The notes under the pieces are model-generated. The model did not search any database, was not told the DNA's origin, and saw nothing but the letters and a program-made list of their open reading frames with translations. From positions 3,571-67,570 of the forward strand of contig DATGUN010000101.1 of NCBI GenBank assembly GCA_035301285.1: a DNA stretch of 64,000 bases, given 5' to 3'. Within the stretch, counting starts at the first letter, position 1. Each line of letters opens with the position of its first letter. This document shows, piece after piece, positions 8,830 through 17,488 of this stretch. Source of the DNA: DATGUN01 sp035301285 (GTDB lineage: Bacteria; Bacillota; Bacilli; Bacillales; Amphibacillaceae). The position numbers and the translations under genes are program-made.

Positions 8830-9429
8830 CTATACAAGGGAACGAACAGCTATCTCTACAGCTTGCTGTAAATCGCGACCAGACCAACTGGGTCCCCTCG
8901 TCTCAAGCGCAAGTTCATGTGAAGCCGGTAAATGAATGAAGCCGGCCTGCGCGTTTTTGCCCCGAACATGAAAATAATACAAACTGTGGTACATGATATT
9001 ATTGCATAAATAGGCACCGGCCGTATTGGATATTTTGGCAGGAAGTCCTTTTTCATGTAACTGCGACACGATACGTTTGATTGGTAAAGTAGAGAAATAG
9101 CCATCCGCACCGTCGTTGATTATTTTTTCGCCGTCAGGTTGATAACCATTATTATCAACTGGTCCATCATTACAATTAATGGCAATGCGTTCTGGTGTAA
9201 CACAATCACGGCCAGCTGCAAGTCCAAGGGATATAACAGCATCAGGTGTGTATTCATCCAGTAATGACAGCATTTGTTCCCCGGCTTTTTGAAAATCGAC
9301 AGGTAAAATCTGACCATGGATTTGATAGCCATGGATTTCTTTATTGTCGAGCGCCTTCACAATATCATATGTAGGATTTGTCGGGAAATCCAAAAAAGGT
9401 TCGAATCCTGTCAGTAACAAATGTTTCAT
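8830..9429 (-). CDS. pcp: Pyroglutamyl-peptidase I (pyrrolidone-carboxylate peptidase)
   Basis: Cytoplasmic cysteine peptidase that removes N-terminal pyroglutamate from peptides. The opening LLTGFEPFLDFPTNPT is the family signature, and the catalytic triad is in place: E80 (TPERIAIN), C142 (GAYLCNNIMY) and H166 (GFIHLP). The length of 199 aa is slightly under the usual 205-215. It is the last gene of the set kipI-kipA-pcp, 18 bases after kipA. The order makes sense: Pcp frees 5-oxoproline, which the PxpB/PxpC subunits help convert to glutamate. Confidence 0.93.
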   Translation of the reverse strand: MKHLLLTGFEPFLDFPTNPTYDIVKALDNKEIHGYQIHGQILPVDFQKAGEQMLSLLDEYTPDAVISLGLAAGRDCVTPERIAINCNDGPVDNNGYQPDGEKIINDGADGYFSTLPIKRIVSQLHEKGLPAKISNTAGAYLCNNIMYHSLYYFHVRGKNAQAGFIHLPASHELALETRGPSWSGRDLQQAVEIAVRSLV

Positions 9430-9447
9430 ATATTCACCTCTATGAGT

Positions 9448-10425
9448 TTAAATGCCTTGTCTGAATGTAGCTAATTTATGCAAAAACATTTCTTCCTGCT
9501 TCCATTTTGTTTGTGCTTCTTCTACAGTCGTTTTCTTGAAACCGATTGTACCGTGTGGAACAAGTTGGGCTACTTTATACAAGTCTGTCGATAAGACGGT
9601 TCCCATTCTCGGGTATCCGCCTGTCGTTTGCCTATCAGCCATTAAAATGATGGGATGTCCTCCTTTTGGAATTTGTATCCCACCAAATGGAACAGCATCC
9701 GACCATATTTCTGCATTGTGTTTCAGTGTGATTTTTTCATCTGAATGTAGAAGGTATCCCATTCGATTCGAGGCCGTGTTAACTGTAAAACGCTGTTTAT
9801 AAAATGAATGATAGCCTTCTTTGGTAAAATAATGTGTATGTGGACCTTCCACAATGGATACGATCACATCTTTATGGTACGTTGGTATCTTATCTTTATG
9901 AAGCCCTATTCGTCCACTGCCAGCTGTTTTTGGGGTTATGCTATGACCTAGCGCCATACCTTTTACATACATCGATTTTTCAATTTGCTTTCCCAAGCCG
10001 CTTTGCACATCTGTTGATTGGCTGGCAAATACATAAGGAATGTCGTATCCACCGAATACAGCAATATAAGCCCGGACACCACTGAATCGTGTCCCAAATG
10101 AAAGGATATCTCCTTTTTTTACAAATATGGATTCCCACATAGGTATACTTCGTCCATTAACTTTCGGTTCCAAGTCTGCACCGGTAATGGCTATTAACTG
10201 AGGATTATCAGCACACACCTCAAGTTCTGGACCGATAAAGGTAACTTCCATACAAGCATAAGTGCGAGGATTACCGACCAGAATATTTGCTACTTGCATC
10301 GCAAATTGATCCATTGCGCCTGAAACAGGAACACCGAACCGTTGATAACCAATTCGGCCATTGTCTTGAAATGTTGACATAAGACCTGGTTTTTTCACAA
10401 AAAATAGTTCCATCTGTTGCATCAT
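9448..10425 (-). CDS. pxpC: 5-oxoprolinase subunit C (KipA/PxpC)
   Basis: A 325-aa protein of the biotin-dependent carboxyltransferase family (KipA, AHS2 domain). Visible family text includes GLMSTFQDNGRIGYQ near the start, SGAMDQFA, NRMGYLL and a late GGYPRMG. With PxpA and PxpB it forms the ATP-dependent 5-oxoprolinase; in B. subtilis KipA counters the KipI inhibitor of kinase KinA. ATG choices at 10425, 10422 and 10413 are all possible; the first is kept. The partner PxpA (LamB/YcsF) is not in the window. Confidence 0.88.
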   Translation of the reverse strand: MMQQMELFFVKKPGLMSTFQDNGRIGYQRFGVPVSGAMDQFAMQVANILVGNPRTYACMEVTFIGPELEVCADNPQLIAITGADLEPKVNGRSIPMWESIFVKKGDILSFGTRFSGVRAYIAVFGGYDIPYVFASQSTDVQSGLGKQIEKSMYVKGMALGHSITPKTAGSGRIGLHKDKIPTYHKDVIVSIVEGPHTHYFTKEGYHSFYKQRFTVNTASNRMGYLLHSDEKITLKHNAEIWSDAVPFGGIQIPKGGHPIILMADRQTTGGYPRMGTVLSTDLYKVAQLVPHGTIGFKKTTVEEAQTKWKQEEMFLHKLATFRQGI

Positions 10426-10487
10426 TTCACCACTTTACAATATTGTACTTATATTCCAACATTCCGGAAGAAGTTTATCATTCATGT

Positions 10488-11219
10488 CTAATTCCATTGG
10501 ATATGTTTTGCTAGGTTATAAGTACCTTTCCGGATGTCTTGTTCAATCGACTGGAATTCCGCTTTTGTAATCTTATAAAATCGCACATAATCGCCAACTT
10601 GAAATAAGAATGGTGTTTGCTTTGATAAATCCATCAAAGACAGTGGGGTTTTCCCTATAATATTCCAGCCTCCAGGAGATGTCGTTGGATATATTCCCGT
10701 TTGATGATGCGCGATCCCCACCGACCCTTTCGGTATTTCTTGACGTGCCGTTTCCAGCCTTGGGGTTGCAATCGATTCATCTAAACCTCCCAAGTATGGA
10801 AAGCCTGGTAAAAAGCCCAGCATGTGAACAACATATAATGGCTCCTGATGCCTTCTTACCACTTCAGTCACATCCATTTCATGAACTTCAGCCAATTTTT
10901 CCAAATCCAGTCCAGCTTCCCCACCATAATAAACGGGGACTGAAAGCATCCGATGCTTATGGAAGTCACTATTTGACGATTCTTTTATCTGAAGAATATC
11001 TTCTATCCCTTTAGAAATCTCATCCAATGTAATCACATGTGGTAGATAATAGATTGTTACAGATTTATAGGAAGGAACCCATTCCACGACACCCGGTATA
11101 CAACGTATTTGCAATTGGGAACAAAAATGAGTGATTCGATTGTTCAAACGCAATGATACATTTGCTGACCATTCGATACGTATTGCGTTATCACTGATTG
11201 CCTGTACGTGGTACGTCAT
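10488..11219 (-). CDS. pxpB: 5-oxoprolinase subunit B (KipI/PxpB)
   Basis: A 243-aa AHS1/KipI-family protein. The diagnostic block LGFLPGFPYLGGLD lies at about residues 134-147, and a later segment reads GSVGIAHHQTGIYPTTSPGGWNIIG (positions about 164-188), both hallmarks of the family. GGGAGG lies eight bases before the ATG. It is followed by kipA after 62 bases. The likely role is pyroglutamate use through the PxpABC complex; a KipI-like effect on a sporulation kinase is an alternative known from B. subtilis. Confidence 0.9.
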   Translation of the reverse strand: MTYHVQAISDNAIRIEWSANVSLRLNNRITHFCSQLQIRCIPGVVEWVPSYKSVTIYYLPHVITLDEISKGIEDILQIKESSNSDFHKHRMLSVPVYYGGEAGLDLEKLAEVHEMDVTEVVRRHQEPLYVVHMLGFLPGFPYLGGLDESIATPRLETARQEIPKGSVGIAHHQTGIYPTTSPGGWNIIGKTPLSLMDLSKQTPFLFQVGDYVRFYKITKAEFQSIEQDIRKGTYNLAKHIQWN

Positions 11220-11249
11220 TCAATAATCCTCCCGCAGAATCGTATATAG

Positions 11250-11420
11250 TCAATCTTTTTCTCCACGCATGTTTTTAGGAAAATAATAAATAATCAACAA
11301 AGCACCTATGATCAGTAATACATAATGAATGATATTTGCTTCTCTATCCCCAAACACATAAATACCGCCGATAACAGCAAATATCCAACCCAGGGCTTCG
11401 ATTAATAGCCGTTTCGCCAT
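11250..11420 (-). CDS. Small membrane protein, 56 aa
   Basis: A short frame begins at the ATG at 11418-11420 with GGAGGG about ten bases upstream and ends 30 bases before kipI. The product starts MAKRLLIEALGW, has two hydrophobic helices (about residues 6-23 and 31-47) around a short GDRE turn, and ends in a basic-acidic tail. The strong ribosome site and two-helix layout support a real gene. It may be co-transcribed with kipI, kipA and pcp. I do not recognise the family. Confidence 0.7.
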   Translation of the reverse strand: MAKRLLIEALGWIFAVIGGIYVFGDREANIIHYVLLIIGALLIIYYFPKNMRGEKD

Positions 11421-11694
11421 AGACAGACCAGCCCTCCAATCGTTTCGTCAATTTTCGATTCTATATCTATTATATACCGTATGCTGTATCTTGGCAGTAA
11501 ACAATCATCGAGCACCAAAAATGGATCAAGGGTAAATTAATATCACATGCATACAAGCGATTGATGATCGTTGTGTAAATGAAGTCATATACATCAGATT
11601 ACACACACTTTTCTATAACACCATGATACCATATCGGCGATATTTTCAAAAAGATGTCGCCTTAGATCACTTTATGAGCATGTAACGATAAAAT

Positions 11695-11740
11695 GCCCCC
11701 TTAACAGGTTGAATCCAATTCATCGAACCATTAAGGGGGT
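11695..11740 (-). terminator. Hairpin downstream of the symporter gene, in the 11421-11773 gap
   Basis: CCCCCTTAA (11696-11704) pairs with TTAAGGGGG (11731-11739), with a second inner stem built from GGTTGA and TCGAACC. On the minus strand it follows the symporter stop by about 35 bases and runs into a modest T-rich stretch. The rest of this 350-base gap shows no convincing gene. Confidence 0.5.
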
Positions 11741-11773
11741 GAACAAATGATGCCATATATGATGTAACATCCA

Positions 11774-13012
11774 TTATGCCTGTCGAACGTTTTGATGTTT
11801 GTTTTCCGATTGGCTAACAGCAGCCGCACCAACCAAATCACCGGCAATATTACAGGCCGTCGCTGCCATACCCAATATGACATCAATGCCGGCAACGAGT
11901 GCCACAGCTTCCATCGGTAAATCAAACTGTGTCAGAACAACAGATAACGCGACAATCCCTGCACCCGGCACACCAGCAGTACCGATGGAAATGAGCGTTG
12001 CTGTCACAACTATTCCAAGCAGTGTTGTAAAACTTAAATCAAGACCTATGATATTTGCTGCAAACACAACGGAGGCTCCCAGACGTATAGCGGCTCCATC
12101 CATATTGATAGTTGCTCCGATTGGCAGTGTGAACTTCCCGACGCCATCATTGATTTCCGGTATTTTTGCAGTTTTTAATGTGATCGGCAAAGTGCCTGTA
12201 CTGCTTTGTGTGAAAAATGCAGTAGAAATCGGCAACCGTATTTTATAAAAAAATTGAAACGGGTTGATTCGATAAAACAAGAGGATTCCACCATAAACCA
12301 ATATGATTTGAACAATTACACTGCCAAACACGGCAATAATCAATTTCCCAAGTGCTCCCAATGTTGAAAAACTTTGTTCTCCAACCGTAGTCGCAATAAG
12401 CGCAAACACACCTATTGGTGCATATTGCAAAACAGCATTCAGAAAACGGAATGTGACGTCTTCCAAAGCAGCAACAAAATCAAATACCAATTTTCCTCTG
12501 TTAGCTGTCAATGTATCATTGGACTCAGCCATAAAACTCAATATGAAACCAATCGCAAGTGAAATAAATACAATCGCTAAAATATTGGAATCAATAAAGG
12601 CCTGGAAAATATTGTCTGGAAATATATTTAAAATGACATCGGTCAGTGATGGCTGATCAGGTACAGGCTCAGATTCCTCCGGTAATTTCAAACCGTTCCC
12701 CGGGCTGAGCCATGTTGCAAATATAAGCCCTAAAAATGTAGCGATGGCGGTTGTTAAAATATAATAGATGAAAATCTTGATGCCTATTTTCCCTAGACTG
12801 CTGGGACGTATATCATTCAGTGCACCAATCAACGTCAACATAATGATTGGAATGACGATTAACTGCAATAGATTCAGAAAAATAGTGCCCAATGGTTCGA
12901 TAACACTGATCGATGGTCCTATTATAGCTCCCAGGAGGATACCTGCTATGAAACCAATGGACATTTTCAACATGAAAGATGTGTCCCGGTATACCTTCCA
13001 CACTTTATTCAT
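11774..13012 (-). CDS. Sodium/proton-dicarboxylate or glutamate symporter (DAACS family)
   Basis: A 412-aa integral membrane carrier of the DctA/GltP/GltT family. Family marks are the serine-rich hairpin QSSTGTLPIT, the motif LPIGATINMDGAA (binding-site NMDG) and SIGTAGVPGAG in the second re-entrant loop. Eight hydrophobic helices can be traced. An acidic loop (LPEESEPVPDQ) lies near residues 112-122. The start has GAGGG nine bases upstream. Sequence alone does not separate glutamate/aspartate from C4-dicarboxylate carriers. It is monocistronic, with its own hairpin downstream. Confidence 0.88.
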   Translation of the reverse strand: MNKVWKVYRDTSFMLKMSIGFIAGILLGAIIGPSISVIEPLGTIFLNLLQLIVIPIIMLTLIGALNDIRPSSLGKIGIKIFIYYILTTAIATFLGLIFATWLSPGNGLKLPEESEPVPDQPSLTDVILNIFPDNIFQAFIDSNILAIVFISLAIGFILSFMAESNDTLTANRGKLVFDFVAALEDVTFRFLNAVLQYAPIGVFALIATTVGEQSFSTLGALGKLIIAVFGSVIVQIILVYGGILLFYRINPFQFFYKIRLPISTAFFTQSSTGTLPITLKTAKIPEINDGVGKFTLPIGATINMDGAAIRLGASVVFAANIIGLDLSFTTLLGIVVTATLISIGTAGVPGAGIVALSVVLTQFDLPMEAVALVAGIDVILGMAATACNIAGDLVGAAAVSQSENKHQNVRQA

Positions 13013-13196
13013 TCGTATAACCCTCTTTTCTAAAAAACTTCATTGTTTCCTATTCACGAATCATAACCAGGACAAACATATACTTACTTTCTGCTGGACT
13101 TTAGTATGAACCAAATATCTCATCTTATGTTTACGAATGAATAACTATTCCTATTTCGAGACATTATGCCAAACATCACACAAGATCAGGAGACAT

Positions 13197-13370
13197 GAAA
13201 AAAGCTGGAACAAAGGTGTTTTACAAAGCAAATGACGAATGGGTTAACGTAAACCTCGCTCAAAGGGAAAAGTGAATGACTTTCCCGAAAATCTTTGTAA
13301 ATGTCTTATGCTATGCCGTTAGTCGCTCGTCTTTACAAAATACATCCCTTTATGATGTCCCAGCCTTTTC
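13197..13370. repeat. Imperfect palindromic intergenic element
   Basis: About 174 bases between the symporter and fabI form a degraded long inverted repeat. The ends read AAAAGCTGGAACA on the left and TGTCCCAGCCTTTT on the right. Further in, the blocks ACAAAG and CTTTACAAA mirror each other, and the centre holds a perfect small hairpin (GGGAAA...TTTCCC near 13268-13290). No ORF is inside. This looks like a dispersed palindromic element or an old MITE; the right end may also act in ending fabI transcription. Confidence 0.45.
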
Positions 13371-13397
13371 AACTTATATAGATTTTATTTTGATTAA

Positions 13398-14177
13398 TCA
13401 TTCTCCAGCCAAAATATGAAACCCTGAATCTACATGAACAACTTCCCCTGTGACACCTCGCGAAAGGTTGCTCAGTAAAAATAGCGTGGCATCTCCGACT
13501 TGATCATGGTCAACATGTCGTCTGAGTGGAGCTTTTTCTTCAATGGTCGACATTTTATCATTAAAACCGGAAACACCTTTTGCGGACAATGTGCGAATAG
13601 GGCCCGCAGACACAGCGTTAACACGGATTCCATCGGGGCCGACATCCGCTGCCAAGTACCGAACACTGGCTTCTAGGGCTGCTTTGGCAACACCCATAAC
13701 ATTATAATTCGGCACGACACGTTCAGAACCCAGATACGTTTGGGTAACGATCGCACCACCATCGGTCATGTACTTTCTGGCTTCTCTTGTTACAGCAACA
13801 AGGGAATACGCACTAATATCCTGTGCCATTAAGTATCCTTCACGTGATGTTTCCGAATAATTTCCCTGCAAATCATTTCTGTCCGCAAATGCAACAGAAT
13901 GAACCACACCATGGATGACGCCTACTTCTTCACCAATTTCTTTAAAAGCTTTTTCGATACTTTCATCATCTGATACATCGCATGTTGCCATGAATTTAGC
14001 ATTCATGTTATTTTCATCGAGTAGTTTTTCCAGCTTTTTCTTGGATCGTTCTTGTCGGTTGGTAAAAATAAGATTGGCTCCTGCATGGTGTAGTGATTTT
14101 GTAATCCCCCAAGCAATACTCCGATTATTGGCAACACCCATTACAACGATATTTTTTCCATTTAAAAGCTCATTCAT
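13398..14177 (-). CDS. fabI: Enoyl-ACP reductase (NADH), FabI type
   Basis: Last reductive step of type II fatty-acid elongation: trans-2-enoyl-ACP to acyl-ACP. The 259-aa SDR-fold protein opens with GKNIVVMGVANNRSIAWGI, the FabI cofactor loop. Active-site residues are Y148 and Y158 with K165 in the Y-X6-K pattern (YLGSERVVPNYNVMGVAK). Length and text match B. subtilis FabI. An AGGAGG-type site precedes the start. It is the target class of triclosan and diazaborines. It stands alone, not in a fab cluster. Confidence 0.95.
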   Translation of the reverse strand: MNELLNGKNIVVMGVANNRSIAWGITKSLHHAGANLIFTNRQERSKKKLEKLLDENNMNAKFMATCDVSDDESIEKAFKEIGEEVGVIHGVVHSVAFADRNDLQGNYSETSREGYLMAQDISAYSLVAVTREARKYMTDGGAIVTQTYLGSERVVPNYNVMGVAKAALEASVRYLAADVGPDGIRVNAVSAGPIRTLSAKGVSGFNDKMSTIEEKAPLRRHVDHDQVGDATLFLLSNLSRGVTGEVVHVDSGFHILAGE

Positions 14178-14296
14178 AAATGAACCTCCTCTATATGTAT
14201 TTCGAATTCTTTATATTTGATTGAATGCCACTCATTTTCTATTATACAAACATTTTCCAAAAAAGAAAGCACCGGCATTCAGCCAGTGCCTCCCAC

Positions 14297-16342
14297 TTAA
14301 TTCATGTCTTTAACAGGGTCTCCGGAGTTTGACTCCCGTTCATCTTTTATTGACTTTTCCTGTTCTCTCTTATTTTGTTCTTTCTCTTCTTTTTCTTCTT
14401 CTTCCATTTTCTCTTTTTCGTCTTTCCCATATTTATATTGAGACGTATCAACAGGTTCCCAATCATTATTAGGGGTATAGAACCTCAGTAAGTCACCATA
14501 TAATACCTCATCCGACAACTCAAGTTCTTTCATCACCTTTTCACGCATTTCTTCCATTTCTTCTGTTGGTTCATCTATGGCTTCTTTCGTTTCATTGTCA
14601 TAGAATGTACCATCAATACGGCTATAGTCCTCTGTCACGAAATCTCCATTCCGGAACGGTACAAAATCCTTATGCTCATCAGAGAATAAATCCGTACCGA
14701 ATTGGATATAGTCATCTGCATCCTCTACACCGGCAAGATGTAATAATGTCGGCATGACATCTGTTTGCCCGGCATATTCATGATTGATGCCCTGACCTTC
14801 AACACCTGGAACCTTTATCATCAATGGTACACGTTGTAATTCCGAATTTTTCAATGGTGTAATTTCTTCACCTGTTATTTCTTCCATGGCGCGATTATGG
14901 TTATCGGAAATACCATAATGGTCACCATATAATAGTATGACAGAGTCATCATATAAGCCTGACTCTTTCAGTTCATCAAAGAACTGTTCAAGGGATTCAT
15001 CCAAATATCTCGCTGTCTGGAAGTAAGTGTCGACCGAACTATCGCCTGTATCGGCCGGATCGATTGTCGCATCTTCATCATCCAGCAAATATGGGTGATG
15101 GTGTGTCAATGTGATTAAGTGTGCATAAAAAGGTTCATCCAATGATTCAAGCATTGGCATCGATTCTTCAAAGAACGGTTTATCTTTTAAACCATAGTTG
15201 ATAACTTTATCATCACTCATGTCATAATAACTGGCATCAAAAAATTCATCCACTCCAAATTGCTTATAAATCTGGTCCCTGTTCCAAAACGATTTGTCAT
15301 CACCATGCAATACAGCACTTGTATAGTCTTCTTCTTCACCCAATATGGATGGAAGTGCCTGATACGTATTATTTCCTTTTAAAGAAAAAGCCGATCCTTG
15401 CGGTAATCCATAAATCGAGTTATCCATAATCAATTCGGCATCAGCTGTTTTACCTTGCTCAGTTTGATGGAAGAAATTATCGAAATACGTAAACCCATTA
15501 TCATCATCATGCACTAAGGAATTCAAAAATGGCGTTACTTCTTCACCATGTAAGTCATAATCAATCAAAAACGATTGAAAAGATTCCAAGTGAATTTTTA
15601 TGATGTTCTTTCCTTTTGCTTTACCAAAGTATTCAGCATTTGGCTCTGCATATTTGTCTTTTGTATATTCTTCCACTTCTTCCATGTCACTGCTGTCTGC
15701 CATGACACGTTGAGTAGATGACTTAACGCTTTGTACGGCATCATATACCGTGAAATTGAAAGCCCCGAGATATTTGACAAGATAGTTCCGGTCAAACGTA
15801 CGTTTCAAGAGTTCCGGGCGATCTGCCTCGGCGAGTCCCAAATTGATTGAAAATGCAACGACACCCGTCAATAGAACAATAGCTGGTTTGCGGATGTTCA
15901 TACGTTCTACAGACCAATTTGATTTCGTCATGATAAAAAGAACAATGACAAAAATCAAGTCAATCACGTAGAACAAATCATGCCAAGCTACCAAACTCGC
16001 AATACTCCCACCAAGACTTCCAAAGTTACTTGTCTGCGTCAATGTTGGTATGGTAATAAAGTCGCTGTTGAACCGATAGTATACGACATTCGCATACAAT
16101 ATGAAGCTCATCACGACATCAATTGCAATTAGCCAATACCCCGCTTTTCGACCCTTGAAAAACAATGCAAGGCCCAGAAAAATCAAAGCAGAGCTTAACG
16201 GATTAAAAAACAACAGAAATTCTTGGATACCATTTTTTACACCTAAATTAAATTCCACATTATATATAATATACGTTTTTATCCAAAACAGGAATACAAC
16301 GATTGAAAAGAACCCCATTTTTGTAGATAAAAATTTCTTCAT
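14297..16342 (-). CDS. ltaS: Lipoteichoic acid synthase (LtaS family)
   Basis: Membrane enzyme that polymerises glycerol phosphate from phosphatidylglycerol onto the lipoteichoic acid anchor, outside the cell. The frame is open from 16459, but the ATG at 16342 is preferred: GAGGTG lies seven bases upstream and the protein then starts MKKFLSTKMG like its relatives. Five membrane helices fill residues 1-200. The extracellular sulfatase-type domain has catalytic T299 in GKTADAE and the metal-binding text LYGDHYG. The length is 681 aa. The last 50 residues are an unusual Lys/Glu-rich tail, longer than in B. subtilis LtaS. Confidence 0.92.
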   Translation of the reverse strand: MKKFLSTKMGFFSIVVFLFWIKTYIIYNVEFNLGVKNGIQEFLLFFNPLSSALIFLGLALFFKGRKAGYWLIAIDVVMSFILYANVVYYRFNSDFITIPTLTQTSNFGSLGGSIASLVAWHDLFYVIDLIFVIVLFIMTKSNWSVERMNIRKPAIVLLTGVVAFSINLGLAEADRPELLKRTFDRNYLVKYLGAFNFTVYDAVQSVKSSTQRVMADSSDMEEVEEYTKDKYAEPNAEYFGKAKGKNIIKIHLESFQSFLIDYDLHGEEVTPFLNSLVHDDDNGFTYFDNFFHQTEQGKTADAELIMDNSIYGLPQGSAFSLKGNNTYQALPSILGEEEDYTSAVLHGDDKSFWNRDQIYKQFGVDEFFDASYYDMSDDKVINYGLKDKPFFEESMPMLESLDEPFYAHLITLTHHHPYLLDDEDATIDPADTGDSSVDTYFQTARYLDESLEQFFDELKESGLYDDSVILLYGDHYGISDNHNRAMEEITGEEITPLKNSELQRVPLMIKVPGVEGQGINHEYAGQTDVMPTLLHLAGVEDADDYIQFGTDLFSDEHKDFVPFRNGDFVTEDYSRIDGTFYDNETKEAIDEPTEEMEEMREKVMKELELSDEVLYGDLLRFYTPNNDWEPVDTSQYKYGKDEKEKMEEEEKEEKEQNKREQEKSIKDERESNSGDPVKDMN

Positions 16343-16712
16343 CAGTTTCACCTCGAATAATATATCGCATATAAATTCTAGCGACTTCTTATTATAACCA
16401 ATATCATCGAAAAAGAAAAGAGGAAAATTGCTCCTGTTTAAACAATACCCTTTATCCATATGTTTAATCTTAAGTTAAGATAACAAAATTATATCTATTA
16501 TACCATATCGTCATGAAAAAAATAAAACTGATGCACACTATAAATGCCTTAATGGCAAGGATAACATCTGTTTATTACAACTTTGTGAACAAACATGACG
16601 ATTCTTTAACAGTTATATACCCCTATTGATCAAAACAAAACGGATATCCATCCAAATTTTAAAATAACTGATTGTCCCATATTCCGGTAACGTTATCATG
16701 GTAAACGATAGG
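16343..16712. other. Intergenic region upstream of ltaS
   Basis: AT-rich spacer holding the ltaS leader. On the minus strand a TATAAT box lies at 16391-16396 without a good -35. No credible gene on either strand; the frame extending from ltaS to 16459 lacks a ribosome site. Confidence 0.4.
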
Positions 16713-16724
16713 TATAATGATGCA

Positions 16725-16839
16725 TATAATAAAAAAGGTCACAGTTGTGTCTGTGACCTCAAAGGGAAAGCATCCTTGAAGAGGGATGGCTTCAATCATG
16801 GACCTCCCGTTATCAAAGCTATGGGGGGTCTATTTTTTG
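16725..16839 (+). ncRNA. Predicted antitoxin RNA of a type I toxin-antitoxin locus
   Basis: A short plus-strand RNA is predicted to overlap the 3' end of the toxin gene in antisense. Two TATAAT boxes (16713-16718 and 16725-16730) precede it, neither with a strong -35, so the 5' end could be near 16725 or 16737. Three stem-loops follow: GGTCACAG/CTGTGACC (16737-16758), AAGCATCC/GGATGGCTT (16768-16792) and GACCTCCC/GGGGGGTC (16801-16830), the last followed by TATTTTTTG, a clear terminator. A 100-115 nt RNA with 3'-overlap geometry mirrors RatA and SR4 of B. subtilis. Transcription itself is inferred. Confidence 0.65.
16731..16758 (-). terminator. Terminator of the toxin mRNA
   Basis: The 8-bp perfect stem GGTCACAG/CTGTGACC (16737-16758) is followed on the minus strand by six T residues (complement of 16731-16736), about 70 bases after the toxin stop codon. 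The same stem is the first hairpin of the predicted antisense RNA. Confidence 0.8.
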
Positions 16840-16925
16840 TGGCCCAACCACACTATCAAGGTGAGAAGTGCCAACAAAAAGGACCCAAATGCAAATAACA
16901 CCATCAACACTTCGTACGTACTCAA
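16830..16925 (-). CDS. Type I toxin, BsrG/TxpA-like holin-like membrane peptide (31 aa)
   Basis: A 31-residue peptide starting at TTG (16923-16925), with GGGGGG eight bases upstream. The product opens MSTYEVLMVLFAFGSF, close to B. subtilis TxpA (MSTYESLM...) and BsrG (MTVYESLM...). It continues as one membrane helix (about residues 6-27) and ends in GHKK. Upstream, CAGC and CCC pair with GGGCTG (16929-16936 with 16950-16955), partly masking the ribosome site, as known for toxins of this class. The stop codon overlaps the terminator of the opposite RNA. The family call rests on remembered sequences and the locus geometry. Confidence 0.8.
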   Translation of the reverse strand: MSTYEVLMVLFAFGSFLLALLTLIVWLGHKK

Positions 16926-17407
16926 CAGCAGCACCCCCCTCTTTTAATAGGGCTGAGCATACCTCTTCAGGTGCTTTCAATGCTTAGTATTTCATGAAAA
17001 TATTCAATTGAGTGCTTTGATATTGAACATAATACACTTCCCAACTAAGCATTCTTACAAGCATTTAAAATGGAAAGCGTTTATATAGTTCATGGAATTT
17101 ATATCGATCGCTATTTGAATCATTGCATGAATGAGGTTTCACTACATGGAAACGAATAGAGATGGTTGAGGAGCTTTCTCTTAAAATTGCTTGTATATAA
17201 TAACGTATGCACTATCATTTTTCATTTGTAATTCATTTGCAGGAAAAATGTTGCGGATTTTACAGTTTCTGATGTATTTCGATGACAGGATCGTATCCAG
17301 TACAAAAAACGTGGATTATTATCGCAAAGTTAGTGGGCGTTTTTGGAAACTTTTTCATAAAAACGTCAACAATATGTTGGCATCACGTTCACCTTGAACA
17401 ATTGAAA
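16926..17407. other. Intergenic region between the toxin locus and the TcaA-like gene
   Basis: About 480 bases with the toxin leader at the left end. A 68-codon open frame at 17191-17397 lacks a ribosome site and has no protein-like pattern. No repeat or RNA gene was recognised; the toxin mRNA promoter should lie near 16960-17060, but no box pair is convincing. Confidence 0.4.
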
Positions 17408-17450
17408 CAAAAAAGCCCTATTGAATGCGTGTATCCCATTCAATAGGTGC
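17408..17450 (-). terminator. Terminator of the TcaA-like gene
   Basis: CCTATTGAAT (17417-17426) pairs with ATTCAATAGG (17438-17447), extended by flanking G-C pairs. On the minus strand the stem is followed by a run of six T residues (17409-17414 region). It lies about 40 bases after the stop codon of the zinc-ribbon gene. Confidence 0.85.
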
Positions 17451-17488
17451 TCTGTATAGGAATTGACTTTTTAATGATCTACTTCATT

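Noticed and set aside
16698..16898. A 66-codon plus-strand frame with several Cys residues over the toxin locus
   Set aside because: It lies antisense to the toxin gene and across the predicted RNA stems and terminator; it has no ribosome site, so it is a shadow of the RNA structure.
17191..17397. A 68-codon plus-strand frame in the gap before the TcaA-like gene
   Set aside because: No ribosome site, no recognisable pattern and an unlikely composition; treated as chance.
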